From VYFG01 sp965203365 (GTDB taxonomy: Bacteria > Pseudomonadota > Gammaproteobacteria > Arenicellales > Poriferihabitantaceae): a stretch of DNA of 64,000 bases. Numbering within the stretch: position 1 is the stretch's first letter; each line of letters begins with the position of its first letter. A model generated the notes under the pieces. The model worked only from the letters and a program-made list of their open reading frames with translations, was not told where the DNA came from and did not search any database. The stretch covers positions 62,001-126,000 of the forward strand of contig OZ241878.1 of the NCBI GenBank assembly GCA_965203365.1. The letters run 5' to 3'. Shown here piece by piece: positions 52,495 to 62,512 of the stretch. Both the position numbers and the translations under genes were made by a program.

Positions 52495-53185
52495 GGTCGT
52501 TCTCCTCGAAAGCAAAATGTTCAGCGCCCGTCCTTGGCTCATGGCCATCTGATCCTGAGCTGGCAGGCGAATTGATGGAACCCATCCCGCACCTAGGATC
52601 TGTTCCCTGCAGGTACGATATCAATCATCTCATTGACAGAGCAATGAGTCAATTCATGACAGGGGACACTATACCCAATAATCGCGGCAGGGTACAACCG
52701 AAATCTGCGTTCGTTCAAGGCCTCTGCCAGATGGTTGGAGTCCCGACATTCCCACGCTGACGGAACGGATGAATCCGTCCGCACCATGACGAAGCTCCCT
52801 AGGCAGGTGCCCTGTGATCGTGCGGTACCGAGTCTTTCATTGAGATGTTATCAACCACACACCAATGCGAGTGGGTTTCGTCGGGTCGAGCACCCCATGT
52901 AGTGGACGTCATCTTGAATTGCCGTGATAGCCAGCCCGAAAATGACTGTTCCATGATGCTTGGGAGACAGAGTCTCTCTTCAGGGCTGGCAGTAGATCGG
53001 GCTGCCTACATACGGTATGGACCGGTCCGCCATGTCAGGCCGTTGTTTGTCTGCCGGGGTGGGTGGAATGTCTCTTGACTATCTTGATTGAGGTAGTGCC
53101 TCACAAGATATGGCGTGATTGCAGCCGTGTTGTGGTTCTTCATGATACAACCATCCAGTCCAATGGCGACAAGGCAAACGGCTGG
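52495..53185. other. Gene-free stretch upstream of the binding-protein operon
   Basis: It must hold the transporter promoter. I find no protein with support in either strand over these 690 bases, nor any RNA gene. Confidence 0.5.
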
Positions 53186-53380
53186 GTAACTACTCACCCC
53201 CTGAAGGGGGTACCCAATATGATCTGGCGGAATGCCCAGTAAGCATGGATGGCGGAGTCTCCTGTTAATCATCGGGATCGCCCCGTCGGTCAGGGCTTCG
53301 CCAGCACCTGACTGTCGCAGGGCCATCGAACGGCTCGGGACGAGGGGCGGTCCCCAGGGAATCAAGGGTGGCAGTGGGGA
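53186..53380 (+). repeat. Dispersed intergenic repeat, copy B
   Basis: It is homologous to 22222-22390, sharing GTAACTAC, ATGATCTGGCGGAATG, GTCGCAGGGC and GAACGGCTCGGGACGAGG in the same order with similar spacing. An 8-base hairpin CCCCCTGAAGGGGG lies at 53208-53221. It abuts the 3' end of the AAA-ATPase/nuclease gene. Confidence 0.5.
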
Positions 53381-53394
53381 GACTGCTCATCTCT

Positions 53395-54975
53395 TCAGAC
53401 TCGCTCCGCCCGCAGGGCGGCCAGATTGCGCTGCTCCTGATCAAACACCAATCCCAGCCGATGGACCTCCTTCCCCGGGGTTCGGTACTTGTCCGCATAC
53501 CCCTTCTCCCGCATCTGCGCCATCGCGTCGTCCAGTTTCCTGTCGACTTCCGCCTCGCCCTGCGCCACCTTGCACTCGAACACGAACACCTGATGGCGAT
53601 GGATCAACACCAGATCCGACCGCCCCTGATAAGTGACCTCCTCTCCCCGGATGTCGAGTCCCTGCGTCAGCCAGGCGGCATACAGCAACCCGACATAGAA
53701 TCCCTCCCACCGAAACAACTCCCCCGGGTCCTGCCAGGTATGCGGAATCCCCGCAAAGAACGCCTGCAGGGCCTGCTCGAAGCCGTCGAAGTCCTGGGCC
53801 AGCAGCCGGTCGGTCAGGGTCTGGCGGCGCTTCGAGATCGTCTCCCAATCGCCCAGCACCGCCTCCAGCAGTTCCCGGTTCAGGCTGCGGCGCACCTCTT
53901 CATTGGGATAGTCCAGGGTGTAGACATACTCTTCGTTGGTGTGCTGCTCCCCGACAATGGTCAGGTAGCCACACTGAAACAGCAGGGCGTTGACATGAAT
54001 CCGGTCGGGCTCGAAATGAGACAGGGTACTGTCGGACAGTTCCAGTTGAGACAGCTCCAGGGTGGAGATCTTGCCCTGGGCGAGCCGATGATACAGATAG
54101 CGGGGCGTGCCGGTCTGATACCAGTAGGGGCGGAACTCCCGGTTCTGGAAGTACAGCAGGATGTCGAACGGGTTGTAGACTTTCGTCTCACCGCGCCAAC
54201 GGTAGCCATTGTACCAGTGGCGAATCTGGGCTCGCTCTTCGGCGGATACGCCTTCCAGTTCCGGCGCGAACACCGTCTCCAGGTCGGTCTCGGTATAGCC
54301 GCAGATGGTGGCATAGCGCGGCATCAGGCTGAGGTCATTGAGACTGTTGAGTCCCGAGAACAGGCTCACCTTCGAATACATGCTGATGCCGGTGACGAAC
54401 ACGAAGCGCAGATAGCGGGCGCAGCCCTTGAGGATGCCGTACAGACCGCGCAGGATCGTCCGGTGGACCTCGACCAGTTCGGAGTCTTCCAGCCCATCCA
54501 GGATCGGCTTGTCGTATTCGTCCACCAGCACCACTACTTGCTGCCCCGTCTTGTCGGCCAGCCGGCGAATCAGGGTCTGCAATCGGTCCGGGGCGGCCTG
54601 ATCCCACGATGGGGGGGGCAGGCCAGCTGCTTCTTCATGGGCGGCCAACTGGGTCCGGATGCTGCTGTGCAGGGTGTCCGGGTGGTGGTATTCGGCATCA
54701 AAGCTCAGCCGCACGACCGGATATCGCGTCTCCCAGTCCCAACGGGGATGGATGTCCAGGCCCCGGAACAGGTCTTCGCTACCGGCGAACAGCTCGTGCA
54801 GGGTATCGACCAGCAGGGTCTTGCCGAAGCGACGCGGGCGGGAAAGGAACCAGTAGCGTCCGGCCCGGGTCAGCTTCTGGAGGTGGTTCGTCTTATCCAC
54901 ATAATAGCAATCCGAGGTCCGGAGATTCCGAAAAGACGAATCCCCGATCGGCAGTTCCAGTGAATGAGGACTCAT
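53395..54975 (-). CDS. AAA-ATPase fused to PD-(D/E)XK nuclease-like domain
   Basis: This 526-residue protein has an AAA-ATPase_like N-terminus: the family opening SSFRNLRTSDCYYVDKTNHL, Walker A SRPRRFGKTLLVDTLH and Walker B VVVLVDEYDKPILDGL. LRFVFVTGISMYSKVSLFSG is the sensor region. The C-terminal PD-(D/E)XK-type domain keeps GRSDLVLIHRHQVFVFECKV (Asp, Glu-x-Lys), so it may cleave DNA. The ATG at 54975 (MSPHSLELPIG) is chosen by comparison with family starts. Fragments of the same family occur at 10762-10983 and 38882-39403. The family is often multi-copy; a mobile or defence-related role is suspected but its function is unknown. Confidence 0.88.
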   Translation of the reverse strand: MSPHSLELPIGDSSFRNLRTSDCYYVDKTNHLQKLTRAGRYWFLSRPRRFGKTLLVDTLHELFAGSEDLFRGLDIHPRWDWETRYPVVRLSFDAEYHHPDTLHSSIRTQLAAHEEAAGLPPPSWDQAAPDRLQTLIRRLADKTGQQVVVLVDEYDKPILDGLEDSELVEVHRTILRGLYGILKGCARYLRFVFVTGISMYSKVSLFSGLNSLNDLSLMPRYATICGYTETDLETVFAPELEGVSAEERAQIRHWYNGYRWRGETKVYNPFDILLYFQNREFRPYWYQTGTPRYLYHRLAQGKISTLELSQLELSDSTLSHFEPDRIHVNALLFQCGYLTIVGEQHTNEEYVYTLDYPNEEVRRSLNRELLEAVLGDWETISKRRQTLTDRLLAQDFDGFEQALQAFFAGIPHTWQDPGELFRWEGFYVGLLYAAWLTQGLDIRGEEVTYQGRSDLVLIHRHQVFVFECKVAQGEAEVDRKLDDAMAQMREKGYADKYRTPGKEVHRLGLVFDQEQRNLAALRAERV

Positions 54976-55133
54976 ACAGATATTTCTCGCCAAGTGATAT
55001 CCGATCATAGCACACCCTAGGCCAACCCTCATGGGTCGGGCGGAGGATTTCAGGCGATCTCCTTCCTCATGACGCCTCCTGGATCACCATTCCAAGGGCG
55101 ACCGCTACCAAGGAAAAGTAGTGACACGGCTGG

Positions 55134-55970
55134 TTAGATTGAATGGCGATTCTTGGTGACGATTCGGGTGTAGATGGGTTCCATCATCTCAATCAAGGGA
55201 GTACCATGGTGCCAGAACCCTGGCAGGTCGCCTCCTTTTTTGATCAGGATGGCTGGTGTGACCGGGCTTTCTTCCACCGACTCCAATTTGGGAAGGGGTT
55301 CTGGACCTTGCCAGAAGGACTTCAGGTCGGGGCAGTCGATTGGCTCTCTGATCGGTGCTGGATATAGATGAGCATGATACTGAAGGTTGATCGTCTCGGT
55401 TTGTTGTTGATCAATCAGAGATTGCCCCAGATCAGAAGAGGCCAGAATCCTATGCAGTTTTTCAAATTGCATACCCCGTAACTGAAATAGCAAGAACGGG
55501 TCTTGATCCAGCAATGAGGCGATCTTGTAATAGACTCCCGCGACATGCTTGCAAGTGAAAGCCGAGTCCGGACATGAGCATTTGCTGATGATATCTGATC
55601 GCGTTTTCGGCAATAGATGCAGATTCCGTGAAGCAAAAACCTGTTCAATCCCGGCAGGCATTTCATTGAGCATTAACTGTGACAAGATGGCGGCATGCTG
55701 GCTGATGTTATTCGCAATACCTTTCCATGCGTCGGCAGAAAACCGAACTAATGACACTTGCACCTTATATTGGGGTTCTTCGTATATCTCGAAATAGGGG
55801 TTGATGTTCCCTCGTATCGTGGCGTTGACCATATGACCCAGGATCTCAAAATTCAGCAAACGATTGGGGCCAGAATACGGTCTGCCTCGCTGGATTCGTC
55901 CGGCATCCATGCATGAGGTCAGTGCGTGCAGAAACTTTTCTCCCCACCACGTTCGGGACATTTTTTTCAT
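55134..55970 (-). CDS. SWIM zinc-finger protein
   Basis: This 278-residue protein has a SWIM zinc site, C131-x-C133-x6-C140-x-H142, in KCSCPDSAFTCKHVAGVYYK. The N-terminus (SRTWWGEKFLHALTSCMD, RIQRGRPY) matches SWIM proteins that are paired with SNF2 helicases. The C-terminal 100 residues are variable and Pro/Glu-rich. It overlaps the SNF2-type helicase gene by 4 bases (ATGA). It probably acts with that helicase as a DNA- or protein-binding subunit. Confidence 0.85.
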   Translation of the reverse strand: MKKMSRTWWGEKFLHALTSCMDAGRIQRGRPYSGPNRLLNFEILGHMVNATIRGNINPYFEIYEEPQYKVQVSLVRFSADAWKGIANNISQHAAILSQLMLNEMPAGIEQVFASRNLHLLPKTRSDIISKCSCPDSAFTCKHVAGVYYKIASLLDQDPFLLFQLRGMQFEKLHRILASSDLGQSLIDQQQTETINLQYHAHLYPAPIREPIDCPDLKSFWQGPEPLPKLESVEESPVTPAILIKKGGDLPGFWHHGTPLIEMMEPIYTRIVTKNRHSI

Positions 55971-58900
55971 GATGTAGCCTCCATGATGGTTTGTCGGTTC
56001 AGTGCAATCAATTCCTTGAACTGGTGATTGTCCATTTCAGTCAGCCAATTTTCATCCGTGCCAACGATGCTATTGGCCAGTGCTTGTTTATCTTCGATCA
56101 TCGCATCAATGCGTTCTTCCAGCGTTCCGAGTGTCACCATTTTATGCACAAAAGCGGTTTTCTTTTGTCCAATCCGATAGGCGCGGTCGGTCGCCTGGTT
56201 TTCCACCGCCGGATTCCACCAGCGATCAAAATGAAAGACATGATTGGCTTGGGTCAGGGTAATGCCGACTCTGCCAGCGCACAAAGACAGGATGAAGACA
56301 CCCGCAGGGGTGGCGGGGTCTTGGAAACTGTCTATCATTTGCTGTCGATGGCCACGGCTGGTTCCGCCATGAAGGTAATGGACCGGGCAACGATGTTTGT
56401 CACGCAAGAAACGTTCCAGTTCAGCCCCCACTTCGGCGAACTGGGTAAACACCAACAAGCTCGACATCTCTTCCAGGGCTTCTTCAATCATTTCGTTCAG
56501 ACGAGCCAGCTTGTGTGAACGGCTTTCACTGAAAGGGCTGGAGTCCTGCAGGAACTGCGCAGGGTGGTTGCAGATCTGCTTGAGTCTCATCAAGGTTGCC
56601 AACACGACCCCCTTGCGTTGCATGCCCTTGGTTTGTTCAATCTGCGCCTGCACTTCATCGACCACGGCTTGGTAGAGTGACGCTTGTTCCTTGGTCAAGT
56701 TACAGTAAATCTTCTGTTCAACTTTGTCAGGCAGGTCGCTGATAATGGCTGGGTCGGTTTTCATGCGCCTGAGGATGAACGGGTGCACCAGTTTTTGTAA
56801 TTGTTGCGTCTTGATGGGATCGTTTTCGCGCTGAACCGGCAACTCATAGCCTTTTCTGAATTGGGCTTCCTTACCGAGGTAGCCTGGATTCAGAAAGTTG
56901 AACAAGGACCACATATCCATCAAGCGGTTTTCAATCGGGGTTCCTGTGAGGGCAATTTTACGGGGGGCTGACAGGGCACAGATGGCCTTGGTTTGGTCGG
57001 ACTTGGGATTCTTGATATTCTGCGCTTCATCGACCACGATACGCATCCATTGTTGCTGTGACAGCAACTTGTGGTCCCGTCGGGCAATACTGAAAGAAGT
57101 GATCAGGATGTCTCCCTGGACGCAGGCCGTTTGCAACTCTTCGAGGGTTTTGATCCGGTCACTGCCATGGTGGATCCGACAGTGCAATTGTGGAGCAAAC
57201 TTCTGGATTTCTTTTTGCCAATTGCCCAGGACCGATGTGGGAGCGATGAGAAGCGTGATCGAGGCCGGATGGGTTCCTTGGTTTCCACGGTCAGCTTTTT
57301 CGTGCAGCAACAGAGCGATGATTTGGATGGTTTTCCCAAGCCCCATGTCATCGGCCAGGCAGGGATTCAGGCCCAGAGACTCCATGGTATGGACCCAGGA
57401 TACGCCGATTTGTTGATACGCTCTCAACGATCCATTGAGCCCGACAGGCTCCTCCAGAGGGGCGATCGCTTCCTTTTGCTCCAATCGAACGAGAATATCG
57501 GTCAGGACATTGTCCAGGACATATTCGGTGGTATCTTCATCAGCTTCCGAGATCTCTTTCAGCAACGAGTGAAAGGTCGCTGAGCCTTGCCCAGGACTGT
57601 TTTCCTGCGCCTGCCACAATTCCAGCATTTGGCGCATCTGATCCCGGTCCAATTCCATCCATTCCCCCCGAAACTGTACCAAGGGGGATTTGGCATTGAC
57701 CAGTTCCTGCCATTCTTCCCTCGTGACTGGCTCGCCGCCGACGGAGAGTTCATAGCTGAATTGGATGACCGAATCGAATTGAAAATACCCCGATGGGGTC
57801 TTTGTGGTGGCCTTTTGACCGGTCTTGCTGGAAGCATTGATGCGAATGCGGGCCCGCTTGCGCCCCTTGGGTGTCCACAGCTGGGCAAGAGATTCGGAAA
57901 CCAGCGGATTCCAGCACCAAGGCATCGTCCTTGAGAAATTCGTAGGCCGTTTCAAGATCTATGCCCAGACCGGTCGGCCTTGGTGATTCCATGGCTTGCC
58001 ATAACCTTGGGCACATGCGGGCCGCCTGACCGAGATGGACCAGGAGGTTGCGTTCAAATTGCTGGCCAAAATGCTTGAGCCATTTGGCCTTTTGGTCCTC
58101 TGCCAGTTTCCACCAATCCTCAAGGTTGATTTGAAGTGAGGGGTCAGCCGTGGCGGAAATGAAAAATCCGAGCCACCAGGAGTGGGCTTGGTGCTTGTCA
58201 TGCTGTAGGCGAATGCCCAGGACAAATCCGGTTGGGCCTTGTTCATCACCCTGTGAGGACTGGCTAGAATGCCCCAGGATGGTCTGCTGCCATAGCTGCC
58301 ATTTTCTCCAGTCATCCGTGCTGATCGCTCCATTTGCATCCGTTTGGGAGGCCGGCAGGGAGACTTGTCCGGGACAGTTCAGGGCGTCGTGGGGCCAGTG
58401 GCCTTTGAATCCCTGGAGAGTCGATTTGGTGATTTTGGCCTCCGTGATCAGATGGTCGAGCTGCTGCTCCGAGAAATGGCGCAGCAGTTCAATCGGAGAC
58501 AGGGACTCTGGTTGCAATGCGTCCCGTTTTTTGGGTTTATTCACATCGTAGAGGACCCGGCAGACCCCGGGCATGGATCGGGCAAAATCCCGCAGTCCCT
58601 GTTCATACTGTGCAGCCACCGGGGACCAGCCGCTGACCATCTGCAATTGATTTGTCTTGCGGTCTGAGTGAAAGCACTTCATGATCGGCAGGAAGTGGTG
58701 GCGACTGACAACGTGGCCCAACAGGCGGGAAAACTGTATCCAGAATCGGAGGTCACTGCCGAGTTGCCAGTCAGGGTTACCGTAGGTACTGATATAGTGC
58801 AGTTCTTTCAAAAAGAGCAGTGGACTTAAGACCGAAAGTCCCCGGATTTCCCAAGAATGCCATGCCCAGCCATCGGAGTCATCGGGCAGATAATCGCCCC

Positions 58901-59210
58901 GCAACTGCGCCATCTCCACACTCGGCAAGGGCGTTTTTCCGGTACCAGGCAGGGCGGTGTAGAAGGTGGCCGGCTTGGGTGAAATTGTATTCACCATGGA
59001 CGGTCCGAACAGCGAATTCGATGACAGGAATTCTTGGAGTTGGTCGAAGTCCGATAGGTGATGGGGATGGAGACCCGCCGGCTTGTGGGTACTTTCGATT
59101 GGGGGTGACGCTTCGACCCAGAAAAAGAATTCGCCTCGATTGTCGAATTCAGTCCCCACACTATTCACCACCCACGTCCCATGGATGACGTTTGTGTCTG
59201 AAGTAGGCAT
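55967..59210 (-). pseudogene. SNF2-family helicase with a single frameshift
   Basis: The gene would encode about 1080 residues: an N-terminal SNF2-associated domain, then a RapA/SNF2 ATPase. The first frame runs from about 59210 (MPTSDTNVIHGTWVV) to DALVLESAGFRISCPA. The second takes up TPKGRKRARIRINASSK and contains DDMGLGKTIQIIALL, the DEAQ-type box RIVVDEAQNIKN, LTGTPIENRLMDMWSLFNFL and the motif VI-like ATDRAYRIGQKKTAFVHKM. The break is at 57877-57883, where CCAGCTGTGG stands in place of an expected CCAGCT-TGGTGG (Pro-Ala-Trp-Trp), a 2-base loss. Everything else is open, so it may be a recent mutation or a sequencing error. The SWIM gene follows. Confidence 0.8.
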
Positions 59211-59339
59211 CTCGGCTGACGATGGAATGTAAATCGGTCTGTCTGAGTCGACTGAACCCAACTACTCAACTTGGAGCGTGTGGTGAATCAACCCCCCTGG
59301 ACCGGGTAGGACTCAGTTGAAAAAGATGGCGTATTCTAT

Positions 59340-60710
59340 CCCCCGTGCCACTTTGAAGTGCAACACTTGGCCCCGTCGCCTGATTGCTTGAGTTGGGCGG
59401 ATGGCAGCGGGCCAGATGATGGCAGACCATCTCTGTTGACCACCAACGGAGAATGCTCATGCCTTCCGGCGACCATCCCCTGACCCATAGCGAAAGAGGC
59501 CAGATTCATGCCGGGTGGCATCGGGGTTTGTCGAAACGCGAGATCGCCCGTCGGCTCGAACGGGATCCCACCACAATGGCGCGGGAGACGTCCCGCCACT
59601 GCGGGCAGCGCGGGGATCGACCTCAGCCCGCCCAGGGCAAGGCGACATCCCGACGCCGGGCCGCCTCGGCTGTGTCCTGGAAGATGACCCCGGAGCGCTG
59701 GGCGGTGGTCGAGGACCGGCTGCAGGCCGGCTGAAGCCCGGAGCAGATCTCGGGCCGGTTTCAGCAACCAGGGGAGGTGATGGTCAGCCGGGAATGGATC
59801 TACCCATCGGTGAGAGCGGACCGACAGGCGGGTGGGGACCTTTACCGGTGCCTGCGTCGCCGGGGGAAGAAGCCCAACTGGCGCGGTGGCCGACCTGCAG
59901 GACGCGGTCATCTTCCCGGTCGGGTGGACATCGCCGAGCGCCCGTCGGATTGGGGAGGCCAAGGACCGGATCGGGGACGGGGAGCTTGACCTGATCATGG
60001 GGGTGAAGCACCGGGGAGCCTGGATTTCCTGGGGAGATCGGGCCTCGAAGTATCGGGTGCTGATCGGGGTGGAAGGGAAGACGGCGGCGGCCGTGACCGA
60101 AGCCATTGTCCGGCGAATGGGGCCGATTCGGGACCGGGTGCACACGGGCACGGCCGACAACGGCCAGGAGTTCGCGGGGCACCGGGAGATCGCGGCAGCC
60201 CTGGGGACTGACTTGGACTTTGCCACCCCTGACCATTCCTGGGAACGGGGCCTGAACGAGCACACCAACGGCTTGGTCCGCCAGTCCTTTCCGAAGGGAA
60301 CGGACTTCCGTCAGGTGACGCCGGCCCAGGTCCAGGCGGTGGAAGAGCGGATCAACCGTCGGCCCCGGAAAGTGCTGGGGTATCGAACCCCGGAAGAGGT
60401 CTTCACCGCTGCCGCCCCGCCCTGAAGGCGGTCATTCCTCGCCCATCCCCTCCCTTTCCAGAAGCCCGTATTCGACGGGCAGGGCCCCGCTCGGCCGAAG
60501 TCAGCCTAACGGCCCGAGCGGGCCCTGGCGTCGTGAAATCGCCTCTGTCAGACTCCTTGGCGTCGAGATGGATGCCATCAATGGCCGAGACCAGCCTCTT
60601 TCAGCCCCTGGGAGGGCTGAATTTTCCGGTCGCCGCCCCGCTCCCTTCCTTCGGGGGATGCCCTCATGCCGGGAGCGGGGCGAGTGTGGCACTTCAGAGT
60701 GGAAGTGGGG
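59340..60710 (+). mobile_element. IS30-family insertion sequence, copy 3 (defective)
   Basis: Ends match copies 1 and 2 (left CCCCCGTGCCACTTTGAAGT, right ending GGAAGTGGGG). Flanks are TAT and CAG, so no target duplication remains. At 1371 bases it is nearly full length. It lies upstream of the SNF2 gene and could affect its promoter. Confidence 0.88.
59459..60425 (+). pseudogene. IS30 transposase, inactivated copy with a divergent N-terminus
   Basis: It opens MPSGDHPLTHSERGQIHAGW with an HTH (LSKREIARRLERDPTTMARE) different from that of copies 1 and 2. The rest is closely similar. A TGA at about 59732-59734 replaces the Trp codon after DRLQAG, and a one-base frameshift near 59945 lies just before GELDLIMG. 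The three catalytic segments (GELDLIMG, TADNGQEFAGH, ERGLNEHTNGLVRQ) are otherwise intact. Different HTH on a common core suggests recombination between sub-lineages. Confidence 0.85.
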
Positions 60711-60848
60711 CAGTAATCTCTGCATATCTATAGTTTTTGTTCCTGAGCAACCCCGATATCCATAAACACGTCTGCCTCTTATTCAGTTAGAGTTTTGTCT
60801 ATCAAATTTAAGGAAACAGAGCACTCTTACCCTTCCCCACTCGATTGT

Positions 60849-60889
60849 AAATAAGCCATTTTTGTCTTTATATATTCAATGGCTTATTT
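60849..60889. repeat. Perfect 12-base inverted repeat with a 17-base loop
   Basis: AAATAAGCCATT (60849-60860) is exactly complementary to AATGGCTTATTT (60878-60889). It lies in AT-rich sequence between IS30 copy 3 and the addiction-antidote pseudogene. It may be a terminator, a structured RNA or a protein-binding site. No T-run of the usual kind follows on either strand except TTTT at the right end. Confidence 0.6.
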
Positions 60890-60985
60890 TCCTGCTAAAT
60901 GAGAATACCATGAAAAATACCATGCTCAGAAAATCCTTCAAAATGCTCGAAAAAAATTGCAGATTGAACACTGATACACAGCACA

Positions 60986-61300
60986 TTAGGCAACCTTCCG
61001 GGCTTTGACTTCCAGGTGAATGCCCGCAGGTATTGGATCACTTGGAACAGGTTGCTCGCCTGGGGATTCCCTTTCGGCCCAAACATCCGCATGAGACTCT
61101 TTCTCGATTTATCGAAGACCCGTGACAATCCCTCGAACCCGATCGTCGCATTGATATAGTCGCGCAGCACTGCTTTGCCGGTATCGACGTCACCGGAGAG
61201 CAGGCATTCGACCCCTTCTTGTAACAGAGCCTTGCGAAACGCCGGATCCCTCTGGGCGCGAACCTGTATGGTGTCCTTAAAATCTTTCGTTCAGAGCCAT
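60986..61300 (-). pseudogene. Addiction-module antidote (HigA-like) with two frameshifts
   Basis: It starts MALNERF at 61300. An extra T then breaks the frame, after which KDTIQVRAQRDPAFRKALLQ, GKAVLRDYINATIGFEGLSR and SRKSLMRMFGPKGNPQASNL follow, the HTH antidote pattern of HigBA-like modules. A second shift near 61020 precedes GIHLEVKARKVA and the stop at 60986. No matching RelE-type toxin is visible on either side, so it is an orphan. Two indels in 315 bases point to decay or low sequence quality. Confidence 0.75.
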
Positions 61301-61416
61301 CATTGCATCTCCGGCAATAGCGTAACGAGACACCCCGCTGCCATCAGCCCTAATGGTAGCATTGATGTTACCTTTTGTAATGCACAACTGTGTCCAGTAG
61401 CTCAGGGGGCGGAAAC

Positions 61417-62364
61417 TCATGACTCAATGCGCTCAACCCAGACGTACTTGCTGGGATCTAATGTTTGCTCACCATCCCACCGATATGCCACCAGCTTGCC
61501 TCCGGGCTTCGCTACGCTGTAATCGAGACAAGCGATATTCGGCGCCAAGGGTACTGGCTCGCCCTCCATCCAGTAATGACCAAGAATGACCGGTGGTGCT
61601 TCGTGTGAATACTCAACCATATGGTCAACTTCGATCGGGTCATCGGGTATGTGGGTTCGAGCACTCTCTGGCCCCATGAACGCATCTTTGTAACTGGTTG
61701 CCTCTCGGTCCCACCAGCGCACCCGGATGTTGTGGCGCACGCTTCCGTCCTTGTCCTTGAAGTTGGCGCCAGGCTTCAATGGAATTTCCTTACCCTTCAA
61801 GATCGTTTCGACTGCCCTGGAGCTGCCATGTACCACTACGGCAAGACTCTTGGAGAAGCTTCTCGATCAGATAGCATTCCCCGTCCTGATACTTCAGGAT
61901 TTCCGCGATTTCATGTTTATCCCAGCAAGCATGAATGACTCTCAAATCACCAAGATCTAGCCAGAGTGGCAAGGTCTTGAACCAGCTAATGGTATCTTCA
62001 TAAGCAGCAGGAGAGCCTTGGTAGGCATCGAGGCTTGATGCTGTCCTGTATTCTTCTCAGAATGCAGCCTGAGGTAACCTTCTCCTTCGTGGTCGGCGGT
62101 GTAATACGCAATTGCATTGAACTCATGGTTACCCATCACGGCAAGTGCGTTTCCAGAGTCGATCATCGCTCTCGCAATATCGATCACCTCACGCTGGTAA
62201 TTGCCTCGATCGATAAAATCACCCAGGAAGATTACTTTGCGCGAAGGATGACGATAGATGCCAGATTGGTTCTCATACCCAAGCTTGGTCAGAATCGATC
62301 CCAGGCTTTGGCTATGCCCGTGTATATCGCCAATGATGTTATATCCTATTACATACTTACTCAC
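61417..62364 (-). pseudogene. PPP-type metallophosphoesterase with two frameshifts
   Basis: The frames together encode about 315 residues. Metal motifs are complete: YNIIGDIHGHSQSL, VIFLGDFIDRGNYQ, LAVMGNHEFNAIAYY, VIHACWDKHEIAEIL and PVILGHYWMEGEP. The frame changes near 62038 (between HQA and LDAYQGSPAAYEDTISWF) and again near 61820 (between SGTWQLQ and AVETILKGKEIPL). Members are bacterial PPP-family phosphatases, or act on dinucleoside polyphosphates. It lies 148 bases after the Hsp70-like gene on the same strand. Because each indel is single and all motifs survive, a sequencing error is a serious alternative. Confidence 0.75.
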
Positions 62365-62512
62365 TTGGAAATAAGACTACTACTGTTAAATTCATACAGG
62401 CATCTCCAGAACATCCAGACATAACGCTTACCTTCGCACATCTCCTCATACATTCGCTTATCAATTGATTGATCATGTCCAGTTGAATTTCCCTGACTCG
62501 GTCATACGCACT

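Noticed and set aside
53368..54963. A 531-residue plus-strand frame.
   Set aside because: It is antisense to the AAA-ATPase/nuclease gene and has no family resemblance of its own.
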